Notes under the pieces: model-generated
The model's input: the letters and a program-made list of their open reading frames with translations, nothing else
What the model was told of the DNA's origin: nothing
Databases searched by the model: none
Assembly: GCF_016888515.1 (NCBI RefSeq)
Contig: NZ_JAFEJK010000001.1
Span: 1,955,475 to 2,019,474, forward strand
DNA length: 64,000 bases
Direction: 5' to 3'
Source: Shimia biformata
Lineage (GTDB): Bacteria; Pseudomonadota; Alphaproteobacteria; Rhodobacterales; Rhodobacteraceae
Made by a program: the position numbers and the translations under genes
Part shown: positions 26,430 to 34,859 of the stretch, piece after piece
Layout of the letters: the number at the start of each line of letters is the position of its first letter
Numbering within the stretch: the stretch's first letter is position 1

Positions 26430-27281
26430 CTAATACGCCAGTTCGCCGCGCATCACCAGAACGGCGCTGCCGCTGACGGTAACGGCGGGGCCGTCGGTTT
26501 TCAGCCCGATCACGCTGGCGCGGCCCATGTCGTCGCCCTGATGCACGGTCAGGGACAGATCGCGCCCTTCCAGCGCAGACAAAAGCGCTGCCAGCGTCGC
26601 GCAGGCGCTGCCCGTGGCCGGGTCTTCGGGGATATTGTCAAGCGGGGCGAACATGCGGGCATGCACCGTGTCCCCGTCGGTTTCGTCACGGACATAAGCG
26701 AACTGCGCAAAGTCCAGACCCGAGGGATAGCGGGCGTTGCCGTCCCGGAAGGCGCCGATATCGGTCTGGATCGCGGCAAGGTCGGCGCGGGACTTCAACT
26801 GGGTGATGGTAAAGGCAAGTCCAAGGCTTGCCATGACCGGCGCATGGGTGGCGGTTTCGAGGCTGCTCTCATCAAGCCCAAGACAACGGGCGATCAGCGC
26901 CGGGTCGGGATGGGCGATGGTGTCCAGCGCGGCGGTGGTGGTGAAGCGCGCCGAGTGCGGCGTGGCATGGGCCTTGATCGGGCCAATCCCCAGTTCAAGC
27001 ACCATCTCGGGGGCATGCCCCGCATCGGCCAGCGCAATCGCCGTGCCGATGGTGGGGTGTCCGGCAAAGGGCACCTCCATCGTCGGCGTGAAAATGCGCA
27101 CCCGCGCGGTGTGGGCCGGGTCCTCGGGCGGATAGACAAAGGTGGTTTCCGAGAAGTTGAACTCGGCCGCGATGCGCTGCAGGTCGTCCTCGGGCAGGGT
27201 GGTGGCGTCGGGAATGACCGCCAGTTGGTTGCCGCCAAACGGGGTTTCGGAAAACACGTCGTAAACAAGGTATCGGGTCAT
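26430..27281 (-). CDS. PhzF-family isomerase-like protein
   Basis: A 283-residue member of the PhzF/DAP-epimerase fold family. Near the N-terminus are [14 protein letters not shown] and NFSETTFV with the catalytic Glu45, followed by [18 protein letters not shown]; the second half has [17 protein letters not shown]. Members isomerise small aromatic or hydroxy acids, but most stand-alone copies have no known substrate and there are no phenazine genes here. ATG 27281 overlaps the stop of the upstream gene by 4 bp, so they form an operon. Confidence 0.9.
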   Translation of the reverse strand: MTRYLVYDVFSETPFGGNQLAVIPDATTLPEDDLQRIAAEFNFSETTFVYPPEDPAHTARVRIFTPTMEVPFAGHPTIGTAIALADAGHAPEMVLELGIGPIKAHATPHSARFTTTAALDTIAHPDPALIARCLGLDESSLETATHAPVMASLGLAFTITQLKSRADLAAIQTDIGAFRDGNARYPSGLDFAQFAYVRDETDGDTVHARMFAPLDNIPEDPATGSACATLAALLSALEGRDLSLTVHQGDDMGRASVIGLKTDGPAVTVSGSAVLVMRGELAY

Positions 27282-28021
27282 GGTTGTAACTCGGCTTCTT
27301 TCTGGTCTGTGTCTGCGACCGGCGGGGTCGCGGGCGCCAGGTCGATCCAGACCGGCAGGTGATCCGAGGCAATTGGCGCGGGGCGCCCGGTAAAAACCCC
27401 GGTGGCCGCGGCCTCGAGCCCGGGACCAAGTGCGAACCGGTCCAGCGCCGCCACGGGACGCGGGGCGGGAAAGGAATGCGCGGCCTTGGCAAAGCGCAGA
27501 CCCGGCGTGGCGGTGTCCAGCGCCGAAACTGGACCCCATTCGTTGAAATCCCCCGCCAGAAGCGTCGGCATTGGCGGCAGGTCGCGCAGCCCGCGTGTCA
27601 CCGCCTGAAGCTGCAACAGCCGATACCGGCGCAACAGCCCCAGATGCACGCCGACAATCCGCAGGGGGCCGATCGGGGTCATCAGGTCCGCCCGCACCGC
27701 GCCGCGCGGTTCAAGTCCGGGCAGGTCGATCTTTTCGCGCGCCACCATGGTCACTTCGGGCCGCACAAGAATGGCGTTGCCGTGAAATCCCAGCGATCCC
27801 TTGGGCTGGCCAAAGGGCAGGATCCGCCAGCCATGGCTTGCCAGAAGATCGCGGGGCAGGGCGGCGGGGCGCGGCGGCAGGCGTTTGTCCGCCTCTTGCA
27901 GCACCACGACCGACGCCTTTAGCGCGTCGATCACCCGCAGCGTCCGGTCCGGCCGCCGCCGCATGTCGAGGCCAACGCATTTCTGAAGATTATAGCTGGC
28001 GATGCGCAGGGTCGGGGTCAT
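27278..28021 (-). CDS. Endonuclease/exonuclease/phosphatase (EEP) family protein
   Basis: A 247-residue soluble EEP-fold hydrolase. Motifs in order: RIASYNLQKCVG (Asn), VVVLQEADKR (catalytic metal Glu), VHLGLLRRYRL, LLAGDFNEWG (GDFN) and ASDHLPVWIDL (SDH) at the end. These fit a Mg2+-dependent phosphoesterase acting on nucleic acid or phospholipid head groups; which is not decidable. No signal peptide is visible. It precedes and overlaps the phzF-like gene. Confidence 0.88.
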   Translation of the reverse strand: MTPTLRIASYNLQKCVGLDMRRRPDRTLRVIDALKASVVVLQEADKRLPPRPAALPRDLLASHGWRILPFGQPKGSLGFHGNAILVRPEVTMVAREKIDLPGLEPRGAVRADLMTPIGPLRIVGVHLGLLRRYRLLQLQAVTRGLRDLPPMPTLLAGDFNEWGPVSALDTATPGLRFAKAAHSFPAPRPVAALDRFALGPGLEAAATGVFTGRPAPIASDHLPVWIDLAPATPPVADTDQKEAELQP

Positions 28022-28141
28022 GTCCCTAATGTTGGCGATGAACCGGCCAGAGGCAACCGCCCGTTGACCAATGTCACGAAAGTTTTTGCCCGCAGCGGGC
28101 GAACTGCTTGACATGTTCACGATCCGGCGCGAAGGGAAGGC

Positions 28142-29026
28142 ATGGAACGCAAATCTCATGTCGATCTGGGCGGCGCCGTTGCGCTGACGTTTTTCTCGCT
28201 GCTTCTGGCGTTCAACCAGGTGGTGATCAAGCTGACGAATGGCGGGTTTGGCCCGGTTTTTGCCGCCGGGCTGCGGTCGGGTCTTGCCATTCTGGTCCTG
28301 CTGGCCTGGATCTGGCTGCGCAGCAAACCGGCGCGTCTGGCGCGGGACATGCTTTGGCCGGGCCTGCTGCTGGGTGGGCTGTTTGCCTTCGAATTCGTGT
28401 GTCTTTTCATGGCTTTGGACCTGACCACGGTTAGCCGCACCAGCATCATCTTCTATTCCATGCCGGTGTGGCTGGCGCTGGCCGGTCACGTCTTCCTGCC
28501 GAATGAACACCTGACGCCCGTGCGCCTGACCGGGCTTTTGCTGGCGATGGCCGGGGTCGGGGTAGCGATGCTGGACCGGCAGGGCGGCACCGCCAGTCTG
28601 ATCGGAGACCTTGCCGCACTGGGGGCCGCACTCTCGTGGGGCGGGATTGCGCTGGCGGTGCGGTTGACGCCGATCTCGCGCGAGATCCCGGAAAGCCAGC
28701 TTTTGTGGCAGCTTGTCGTCTCGGCGCCGATCCTGTTGCTGGTTGCACCGCTGTTCGGCGACCTGCTGCGCGACCCGAACATGGGCCATGTGGCAGGGCT
28801 GGTGTTCCAGTCGGTCGCCATCGCCTCGCTTGGCTTCCTGTTCTGGTTCTTCCTTCTGACCGTCTACCCGGCCTCGTCCGTGGCCTCGTTCAGCTTCCTG
28901 TCGCCGGTCTTTTCGGTCCTTCTGGGCTGGTGGCTTCTGGGTGAGGAGATCGGCCCGTCGATCATCGCGGCGCTGGGGCTGGTGGCGGCGGGGCTGGTGC
29001 TGATCAACCGCAAACCCAGATCCTAG
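28142..29026 (+). CDS. DMT-superfamily (EamA) transporter
   Basis: A 294-residue membrane protein with two five-helix EamA repeats (VALTFFSLLLAFNQVVIKL to MLDRQGG, then LAALGAALSWGGIALAV to LVLINRKPRS). The N-terminus ERKSHVD is cytoplasmic and polar. It is the third EamA paralogue in the window and diverges from the EEP gene. Its TAG stop shares a CTAG with the convergent selO stop. Substrate unknown. Confidence 0.88.
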   Translation: MERKSHVDLGGAVALTFFSLLLAFNQVVIKLTNGGFGPVFAAGLRSGLAILVLLAWIWLRSKPARLARDMLWPGLLLGGLFAFEFVCLFMALDLTTVSRTSIIFYSMPVWLALAGHVFLPNEHLTPVRLTGLLLAMAGVGVAMLDRQGGTASLIGDLAALGAALSWGGIALAVRLTPISREIPESQLLWQLVVSAPILLLVAPLFGDLLRDPNMGHVAGLVFQSVAIASLGFLFWFFLLTVYPASSVASFSFLSPVFSVLLGWWLLGEEIGPSIIAALGLVAAGLVLINRKPRS

Positions 29027-30441
29027 GTTCCGCAGAAGGTCGCCATGACCCGCTCGTTCTCCGTTGGAGGACGGGTCAGGTCGGCATTTTCGGGCTGATC
29101 GTCATAGGGGCGCGACAGGACGTTCATCAGCCGTTCGAACGGCATCATGTCGCCGGTCTGCGCGGCGGCGATCATCTCTTCGATCCTGTGGTTGCGCGGG
29201 ATGAAGGCCGGGTTCGCGGCATCCATGACCCGAACCGGGTCATCTTCGGTCTCAAGCCGCTTGCGCCAACGCGTTTCCCACGCCCGGAACGCGTCCCGGT
29301 CGGTGAACTGATCCACTGCAGCTTTGCCCGACAAGGCGCGGAATGTATTGGTGAAATCTGATTGTCCATGCGCCATCAGGGTCAGCAGCGAGGTCACCAG
29401 TTCCAGGTCTTCGGATTTCGGCGCGGCAATCCCGATCTTGGCGGCAAAACGGCGCAGCCAGTTGGCCTGCAACATCGGTCCCATGCCGTGAATGGCGGCG
29501 GTGAACTCTTTTACCGCGTCATCTGCATCCGGCATCAGCGGCACCAGTGCCGTCGCCAGCTGCGCCATGTTCCAGACGATGATGTCGGGCTGGTTCGAAA
29601 ATGCATAACGCCCCTGCCTGTCAATCGACGAGAAAACCGTGTTCGGGTGGTATTCGTCCATGAAGGCGCAGGGCCCATAGTCGATGGTCTCGCCCGAAAT
29701 CGCGGTATTGTCGGTGTTCATCACCCCATGGATGAACCCGACTGACATCCAGTGCGGGATCAGTTCTGCCTGCCGCGCGATCACCGCGTCCAGCAGCCCG
29801 GCCGGAGAGGTCACGTCCGGGTAATGCCGGTCGACGACGTGGTCATAAAGCGCCTGAAGCTCGGCCGTCATGCCGCGTGCGGCCAGCACCTGGAACGTGC
29901 CGACGCGGATGTGGCTGGCGGCGACACGGGTCAGCACCGCGCCGGGCAGCGGGCCATCGTCGCGCCAGATCGTGTCGCCGGTGGCAACGGCGGCCAATGC
30001 GCGGGTGGTGGGCACGCCAAGCGCGTGCATCGCTTCCGAGACCACAAACTCGCGCAGCACCGGCCCTAGCCACGCGCGCCCGTCGCCGCCCCGCGAATAG
30101 GGCGTGCGGCCCGAGCCCTTGAGTTGAATGTCATAGCGGTTGCCACCGGCCACGACCTCGCCCAGCAGAACTGCGCGGCCATCGCCCAGTTGCGGGTTCC
30201 AGTTGCCGAATTGGTGGCCGGCATAAAGCTGCGCCAGCGGGTCGGCGCCCGCAGGCACGGCATTGCCGCCAAAGACGCGGCCCATCTCGGCATTGTCGCC
30301 CTCGGTGATCCCGAGATCGGCGGCAAGAGCGCGGTTGAACGCCAGAAGCTCGGGCGCGGTCACCGGCTGGGGCGACTGCCGGGTGAACAGCGATGCGGGC
30401 AGGCGGGCATAGCTGTTGTCGAAGGGAATCGAGAGGGTCAT
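29023..30441 (-). CDS. selO: Protein adenylyltransferase SelO (YdiU/UPF0061)
   Basis: A 472-residue pseudokinase-fold enzyme that AMPylates Ser/Thr/Tyr of target proteins, tied to redox stress. Seen: LAQLYAGHQFGNWNPQLGDG near residue 70-90, LKGSGRTPYSRGGDGRA (ATP loop), ASHIRVGTFQ, GFIHGVMNTDN (catalytic-loop equivalent) and DYGPCAFMDEY. The protein ends TFCGT; the penultimate-region Cys corresponds to the position occupied by selenocysteine in animal SelO. Length is normal. Convergent with the EamA gene. Confidence 0.93.
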   Translation of the reverse strand: MTLSIPFDNSYARLPASLFTRQSPQPVTAPELLAFNRALAADLGITEGDNAEMGRVFGGNAVPAGADPLAQLYAGHQFGNWNPQLGDGRAVLLGEVVAGGNRYDIQLKGSGRTPYSRGGDGRAWLGPVLREFVVSEAMHALGVPTTRALAAVATGDTIWRDDGPLPGAVLTRVAASHIRVGTFQVLAARGMTAELQALYDHVVDRHYPDVTSPAGLLDAVIARQAELIPHWMSVGFIHGVMNTDNTAISGETIDYGPCAFMDEYHPNTVFSSIDRQGRYAFSNQPDIIVWNMAQLATALVPLMPDADDAVKEFTAAIHGMGPMLQANWLRRFAAKIGIAAPKSEDLELVTSLLTLMAHGQSDFTNTFRALSGKAAVDQFTDRDAFRAWETRWRKRLETEDDPVRVMDAANPAFIPRNHRIEEMIAAAQTGDMMPFERLMNVLSRPYDDQPENADLTRPPTENERVMATFCGT

Positions 30442-30485
30442 GTCAGAGATATAATCGCGGAATAGCCAAAGTCACAGGGCGCCAC

Positions 30486-30935
30486 TTACAAGCGCCGCGT
30501 CATCAGCGCATAGCGGTCCCGCAATTCGAACCCGGCGCGCGAGTAAAGCCGCCGCGCCGATTCATTGTCGCTATCGACCTCAAGGTGAATGGCCTTGACC
30601 CCGGCCTCGGCCAGCGCGTTTGGCAGCGCGATCAGAACATCTCCGGCCATGCCGCGCCGCCGCACGGCGGGCCGGATGAACAATTCGTCGATGAAACTGT
30701 CCATGCCGCCGAACTCGATCGACCAGCCGAAGGTCACCACCACATAGCCCACCGGCGCGCGTTGCGGGCCGATCAGATAGACCGCACCATGCGGGATGCC
30801 CTCCAAGAGCGGCATCAGCCCCGCGCGCCGGTCATCGTCATCCAGCGCGATGCCTTCCTCGGCGTGGAACGCACCGACCAGTGGCAGAAGCACGTCGATA
30901 TCGGCGGGGCGGGCAAGGTGCAGGGCGGTGGTCAT
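30486..30935 (-). CDS. GNAT-family N-acetyltransferase
   Basis: A 149-residue single-domain GNAT protein. The acetyl-CoA pyrophosphate-binding motif A is RPAVRRRGMAGDVL, preceded by the strand VGYVVVTFGWSIEF and followed by HLEVDSDNESARRLYSRAGF, typical of small-molecule or aminoglycoside-like acetyltransferases. Start overlaps the stop of the nucleoside hydrolase gene by 4 bp, suggesting cotranscription. Substrate unknown. Confidence 0.88.
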   Translation of the reverse strand: MTTALHLARPADIDVLLPLVGAFHAEEGIALDDDDRRAGLMPLLEGIPHGAVYLIGPQRAPVGYVVVTFGWSIEFGGMDSFIDELFIRPAVRRRGMAGDVLIALPNALAEAGVKAIHLEVDSDNESARRLYSRAGFELRDRYALMTRRL

Positions 30936-31873
30936 AGCCGGGCCAGCCTTTCGGTCAGAAGGGCAAAGAACCCGTCGGCGTCGATGTCACCCATGAAGGT
31001 TGCGTTGGCGGGGCGTCCGCTGACCCGCCACCAGTCGGCAACGGTCATGCCCATGGTCAGTTCCGAGCGGGTTTCGATCTCGACATTGATGTGGCGGCCG
31101 GTGAACAGATCGGGCCGGATCAGATAGGCGGTGACACAAGGGTCATGTAGCGGCGCGCCGTTTGATCCGTATTTCTCCTTGTCGAAGCGCTCAAAGAAAT
31201 CGGTCATCTCAGCCACCGCTTCGCCGACCCGGTTGCCAATGGCGCGGAAGGCGTCGTTGCGCGGCTTCGTCACCAGCGCCTTGTGGGTGACATCCAGAGG
31301 CATCACCACGATATCAACGCCAGATTTGAACACGATATCAGCGGCTTGCGGATCGACGTAAATGTTGAATTCCGCTGCGGGGGTGATGTTGCCCACCTCG
31401 AAATACGCGCCGCCCATCAACACGATCTCGCGCACGCGTGGGACAATGTCGGGGGCCTTGCGGAAGGCCATGGCGATATTGGTCAGCGGTCCCAGCGGGC
31501 AGAGCGTGACGCTGCCCATGGGCTGATCGCGCAATGTCTCGATGATGAAGTCAACGCCGTGCTGATCCTGCAAGGGCATGGTCGGGTCGGGCAGGACGGG
31601 GCCGTTCAGCCCGGTTTGCCCATGCACATGTTCCGCCGTCACCAGCTTGCGCCCCAGCGGACCCTCGCAGCCGGCAAAGACCCGGATATCCGGCCGCCCC
31701 GCCAGTTCGCAGATGATGCGGGCGTTTTTCTGGGTCAGCGCCAGCGGCACGTTCCCGGCAACGGCGGTGATGCCCAGAACCTCGATCTCGTCGGGGCTGG
31801 CCAGCGCCAGAAGGATGGCGACGGCGTCGTCCTGGCCCGGATCGGTGTCGATGATGATCTTTCGCGCGGTCAT
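30932..31873 (-). CDS. Inosine/uridine-preferring nucleoside hydrolase
   Basis: A 313-residue nucleoside N-ribohydrolase that cleaves nucleosides to ribose and free base with a bound Ca2+. The family signature DTDPGQDDA is at residues 9-17; VTLCPLGPLTNIA, VLMGGAYFEVGNITPAAEFN and the late metal ligand Asp in LHDPCVTAYLI are all present. Base preference cannot be read, although His in LHDP is typical of purine/pyrimidine-nonspecific members. No transporter is adjacent. A GNAT gene follows with 4-bp overlap. Confidence 0.92.
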   Translation of the reverse strand: MTARKIIIDTDPGQDDAVAILLALASPDEIEVLGITAVAGNVPLALTQKNARIICELAGRPDIRVFAGCEGPLGRKLVTAEHVHGQTGLNGPVLPDPTMPLQDQHGVDFIIETLRDQPMGSVTLCPLGPLTNIAMAFRKAPDIVPRVREIVLMGGAYFEVGNITPAAEFNIYVDPQAADIVFKSGVDIVVMPLDVTHKALVTKPRNDAFRAIGNRVGEAVAEMTDFFERFDKEKYGSNGAPLHDPCVTAYLIRPDLFTGRHINVEIETRSELTMGMTVADWWRVSGRPANATFMGDIDADGFFALLTERLARL

Positions 31874-31977
31874 GTCTTTTTCCCGGTTCGTTTCGCGCCA
31901 CCCTGACAAGGGGCCGGGGGGATGTCCAGCCCGGCGGCGGTGTTCGGCCAATGCGGGCGGGCATTCTGGGACAAACG

Positions 31978-32004
31978 AAAAAGGGCGGACCCCAAGGCCC
32001 GCCC
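31978..32004 (-). terminator. Rho-independent terminator of the iron-binding protein gene
   Basis: On the minus strand GGGCGG...CCGCCC (plus 31983-32004) is followed by five T residues, 26 bp after the stop codon of the substrate-binding protein gene. Confidence 0.8.
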
Positions 32005-32029
32005 GGTTTCTTGCCTGTGATCGTCGGGA

Positions 32030-33055
32030 TCAGCCGTCGAAATCGACTTCTTCGGTGATTTTCAACGCGTCCGAACGGTGGCCCGCAAGGGTCATCAGGT
32101 TGGTGTCGTCAGCGGTGAAGCTGCCCCAGCCTTCGACCAGCGGATCGGCCTTGGTGCCCGGCGCGATCGGGTATTCGAAATTGGCCTTGGCATAGATTTC
32201 CTGCGCCTGAGGCGAAGTCAGGAATTCCATGAATTTCAGCGCGTTATCCTTGTTCGGCGAGGATTTGGTCATCGCCACACCCGAGATGTTCACATGGGTT
32301 CCGGCGTCCTCGAAGGTCGGGAAGACCACGTTCACGCTGTCGGCCCAGGCTTTCTGTTCCTCGTCGGCCAGCATCTTGCCCATGTAATAGGTGTTGCCGA
32401 TCGACACGTCGCATTCGCCGGCCCAGATCGCCTTGACCTGCGCGCGGTCATTGCCCTGCGGTTTGCGGGCGAGGTTGGCCTTGATGCCTTCCAGCCAGGT
32501 CTTGGCGCCTTCCAGCCCGTGATGCTCGATCATCGCCGAGGTCAGCGCGATGTTATAGGCGTGGGTGCCCGAACGGGTGCAGATGCGGCCCTTCCATTTC
32601 GGGTCGGCCAGGTCTTCGTAGGTGGTGATTTCCCCCTCGGCGACACGGTCCTTCGAGGCATAGACGATGCGCGCGCGGGTGGTCAGGCCGTACCACTGGT
32701 TGTCGGGGTCGCGGTATTGCGCGGGGACGTTGGCGGTCAGGGTGGCGCTTTCGACCGGCTGGGTCAGGCCCGCGGCGACAACGGCGGCCAGACGAGAGAT
32801 ATCGACGGTCAGAACCACGTCGGCGGGCGAACGGTCGCCCTCGGACTGCAGACGTTCGATCATGCCCTTGTTCAGGTAGGCGACGTTGACCTTGACGCCG
32901 GTTTCGGCGGTGAAAGCATCGGTCAGCGGCTTGATCAGCTCGGGCTGGCGATAGGAATAGACGTTCACCTCGTCGGCAAGGACCGGGGTTGCGATGGCAA
33001 GGGCCGCGGCTGCGAAAGTGGTGGTTTTGAGTGCATCAAACATGGGTGTCTTCAT
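32030..33055 (-). CDS. Ferric-iron ABC transporter substrate-binding protein (FbpA/FutA-like)
   Basis: A ~341-residue periplasmic binding protein with an N-terminal signal peptide cleaved after about residue 27 (TPVLADEVNVYSYRQ). It resembles FbpA/IdiA proteins: the paired tyrosines in IGNTYYMGKM are the conserved Fe3+ ligands, and VYSYRQPELI, RSPADVVLTVD and GVAMTKSSPN are family-typical. Starts at 33055 and 33043 (MFDALK) are both possible. No permease or ATPase gene is adjacent, so it is an orphan component. Its promoter has a dyad centred in the -35/-10 spacer, and an intrinsic terminator follows, so it is monocistronic. Confidence 0.92.
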   Translation of the reverse strand: MKTPMFDALKTTTFAAAALAIATPVLADEVNVYSYRQPELIKPLTDAFTAETGVKVNVAYLNKGMIERLQSEGDRSPADVVLTVDISRLAAVVAAGLTQPVESATLTANVPAQYRDPDNQWYGLTTRARIVYASKDRVAEGEITTYEDLADPKWKGRICTRSGTHAYNIALTSAMIEHHGLEGAKTWLEGIKANLARKPQGNDRAQVKAIWAGECDVSIGNTYYMGKMLADEEQKAWADSVNVVFPTFEDAGTHVNISGVAMTKSSPNKDNALKFMEFLTSPQAQEIYAKANFEYPIAPGTKADPLVEGWGSFTADDTNLMTLAGHRSDALKITEEVDFDG

Positions 33056-33085
33056 CTTGTTGGTGTTGCAAGTCAATTGCAGCCG

Positions 33086-33114
33086 TATAAACCCGACATT
33101 TTTGGTCGGGTCAA
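33086..33114 (-). promoter_or_regulatory. Promoter with internal YYGAC-N7-GTCRR operator
   Basis: Minus-strand -35 TTGACC (33109-33114) and -10 TTTATA (33086-33091) are spaced 17 bp. The spacer contains a perfect 7-bp inverted repeat ACCCGAC-N7-GTCGGGT (33091-33111). Half-sites and spacing resemble IscR-type sites (YYGAC-N7-GTCRR) and the iron-responsive box described for Rhodobacterales; the gene encodes an iron-binding protein. Repression by occlusion is inferred. Confidence 0.65.
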
Positions 33115-33143
33115 TACCTGAATGAACTGGTCGGAAAAGACTG

Positions 33144-33977
33144 TCAGGCGCGGCCGGCGCGTTTCTCTTCGGCTTTGACAGCGTCCCAGAGCGCGTCCAT
33201 CTCGGCCAGGTCGCTGTCTTCGGGGCGTTTGTTTGCTGCCGCAAGACGATCCTCTATCCCTTTGAAACGGCGCGTGAATTTCGCATTGGCCGCGCGCAGG
33301 GCACCTTCGGGTTCGACGTCAAGGTGGCGGGCAAGATTGGCCATGACAAACAGAAGGTCGCCAAACTCTTCCTCGACTTCGGCCTGTGACAGGCGGTCGC
33401 GGGCCTCAACCAGTTCGCGGGTTTCCTCGGCGATCTTGTCCAGCACATGGCCTGCGTCCGGCCAGTCGAATCCGACCCGCGCGGCGCGTTTTTGCAGCTT
33501 TACCGCCCGAAGAAGCGCCGGCAGGTTCTGCGCCACCCCATCGAGCGTGCCGCCCTGCGCCTTGGCCGCGCGTTCGGCGGCCTTCACGGTCTCCCAGTCG
33601 CGGGTCTGCTGTTCGGCCGACTTGTCGCGGCTTTCGTCGCCAAAGACATGCGGATGCCGCGCCACCATCTTGTCCGACATGGTGCGGGCGACATCGGCAA
33701 AGGAAAACAATCCCCGTTCATCCGCCATCTGCGCGTGGAACACCGACTGGAACAGCAGATCGCCCAGCTCGCCCTTCAGCTCGTCCCACGCCGCGCGTTC
33801 GATCGCGTCGGCCACCTCATAGGCTTCCTCGATCGTATAGGGGGCAATGGTGGAAAAATCCTGCTCGATGTCCCAGGGACAGCCTGTTTCGGGGTCGCGC
33901 AGGCGGCGCATGATTTCCAGCAGGCGGTCCATCTGACGGGTGGGGTCGGTGCTGTGGATCAGGGCGTCGTCGGTCAT
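33144..33977 (-). CDS. mazG: Nucleoside triphosphate pyrophosphohydrolase MazG
   Basis: A 277-residue all-alpha NTP pyrophosphohydrolase with two MazG domains. The first carries LRDPETGCPWDIEQDFSTIA and EEAYEVADAIE with metal-binding ExxE12-28ExxD; the second has EETRELVEARDRLSQAEVEEEFGDLLFV. It converts NTPs to NMPs plus PPi and helps clear aberrant nucleotides. Length is typical. ATG 33977 fits the family; twelve more in-frame codons upstream are not needed. It precedes the iron-binding gene but that gene has its own promoter. Confidence 0.94.
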   Translation of the reverse strand: MTDDALIHSTDPTRQMDRLLEIMRRLRDPETGCPWDIEQDFSTIAPYTIEEAYEVADAIERAAWDELKGELGDLLFQSVFHAQMADERGLFSFADVARTMSDKMVARHPHVFGDESRDKSAEQQTRDWETVKAAERAAKAQGGTLDGVAQNLPALLRAVKLQKRAARVGFDWPDAGHVLDKIAEETRELVEARDRLSQAEVEEEFGDLLFVMANLARHLDVEPEGALRAANAKFTRRFKGIEDRLAAANKRPEDSDLAEMDALWDAVKAEEKRAGRA

Positions 33978-34016
33978 GGCGAATCCTTCGTTCTGCTGTG
34001 CGCAGATGACCAAATG

Positions 34017-34044
34017 AAAACGCCCATGCCAAGGGCACGGGCGT
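34017..34044 (-). terminator. Rho-independent terminator of the outer-membrane barrel gene
   Basis: An ACGCCC-A-TGCC / GGCA-C-GGGCGT stem (34020-34044) is followed on the minus strand by four T residues, 24 bp after the stop of the barrel gene. Confidence 0.7.
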
Positions 34045-34068
34045 CATCAAGCGTAGATGGGGGCTGGA

Positions 34069-34683
34069 TCAGAAGTGATAGCCAGCGCGGAAAGTCACCA
34101 TGTCGACATCAGTGCCCAGGGTGCCCGAGGCAAGGGCATCTTCACCCGAAACACTGCGGCGCGACAGTTCAAGACCCACCGAATAGCGGTTCTTGATCAG
34201 GTATTCCGCACCGATCCCATAGGATGCGCCGGACTGTTCAAATACATTGCCCGCATCATCCAGTTCCGAGGTCGCATAGCCGACAAAACCATAGAACAGG
34301 ATATTGTTCATGGCATAGCCGCCACGTGCCCGCAGTTCGATCGCATTGTTCTGGAACGACGAGGCAAACCCTTCGAACGGCGTTTCAAACGAAGTATAGG
34401 CCAGTTCACCGCCAAATACGGCATTTCCGCGTTGCCAGTTGTAACCGACAAATGCACCAACGCCGCTGGTCGATTCCAACTCCGGCTGTGGGCCGCCAAA
34501 CGTGTTTTCATTGATGCCGCCGCCAACGCCGCTGAAGCTCAGACCGCCATAAAAACCTTGCCAGACGTTTTCGACCGGGACGGGGGCAACAGCGGTATCC
34601 GCGGGCGCGTCTTCCATTGATCCTGCCTGTGCAGTCATTGCGACCGAGACCAGGGACGCGGCAAGAAAGCTTATTTTTTTCAT
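34069..34683 (-). CDS. Outer-membrane beta-barrel protein (OmpA/Omp25-like porin family)
   Basis: A 204-residue secreted protein with a Sec signal (MKKISFLAASLVSVAMTAQAG). The mature part is a run of alternating short amphipathic strands with aromatic ends (GFYGGLSFSGVGGG, GAFVGYNWQRGN, GGYAMNNILFYGFVGYAT) and ends in the C-terminal aromatic TFRAGYHF, the signal recognised by BamA. It matches the eight-stranded Omp25/31-like surface barrels of alphaproteobacteria. Function is probably structural or host/surface interaction, not provable here. It has an AT-rich upstream region and an intrinsic terminator. Confidence 0.87.
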   Translation of the reverse strand: MKKISFLAASLVSVAMTAQAGSMEDAPADTAVAPVPVENVWQGFYGGLSFSGVGGGINENTFGGPQPELESTSGVGAFVGYNWQRGNAVFGGELAYTSFETPFEGFASSFQNNAIELRARGGYAMNNILFYGFVGYATSELDDAGNVFEQSGASYGIGAEYLIKNRYSVGLELSRRSVSGEDALASGTLGTDVDMVTFRAGYHF

Positions 34684-34859
34684 TAGTGTAGTTCCGTTTT
34701 TGATCAATTAAGCAAAAAAACCGTTAATTCGAGTGATAGATAAAATCCAGCGTGCAATTGACCTTTTGGTAATTCGTAACATATTTGCAATGGCGCCAAT
34801 TCAATTTGGACGCGATTTTACACTCAACCGCACAGATTCTGCTCAAAAAGGAACACGCC

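Noticed and set aside
28109-28114. TTGACA upstream of the EamA gene at 28142
   Set aside because: No -10-like sequence occurs 16-18 bp away, so a promoter cannot be supported.
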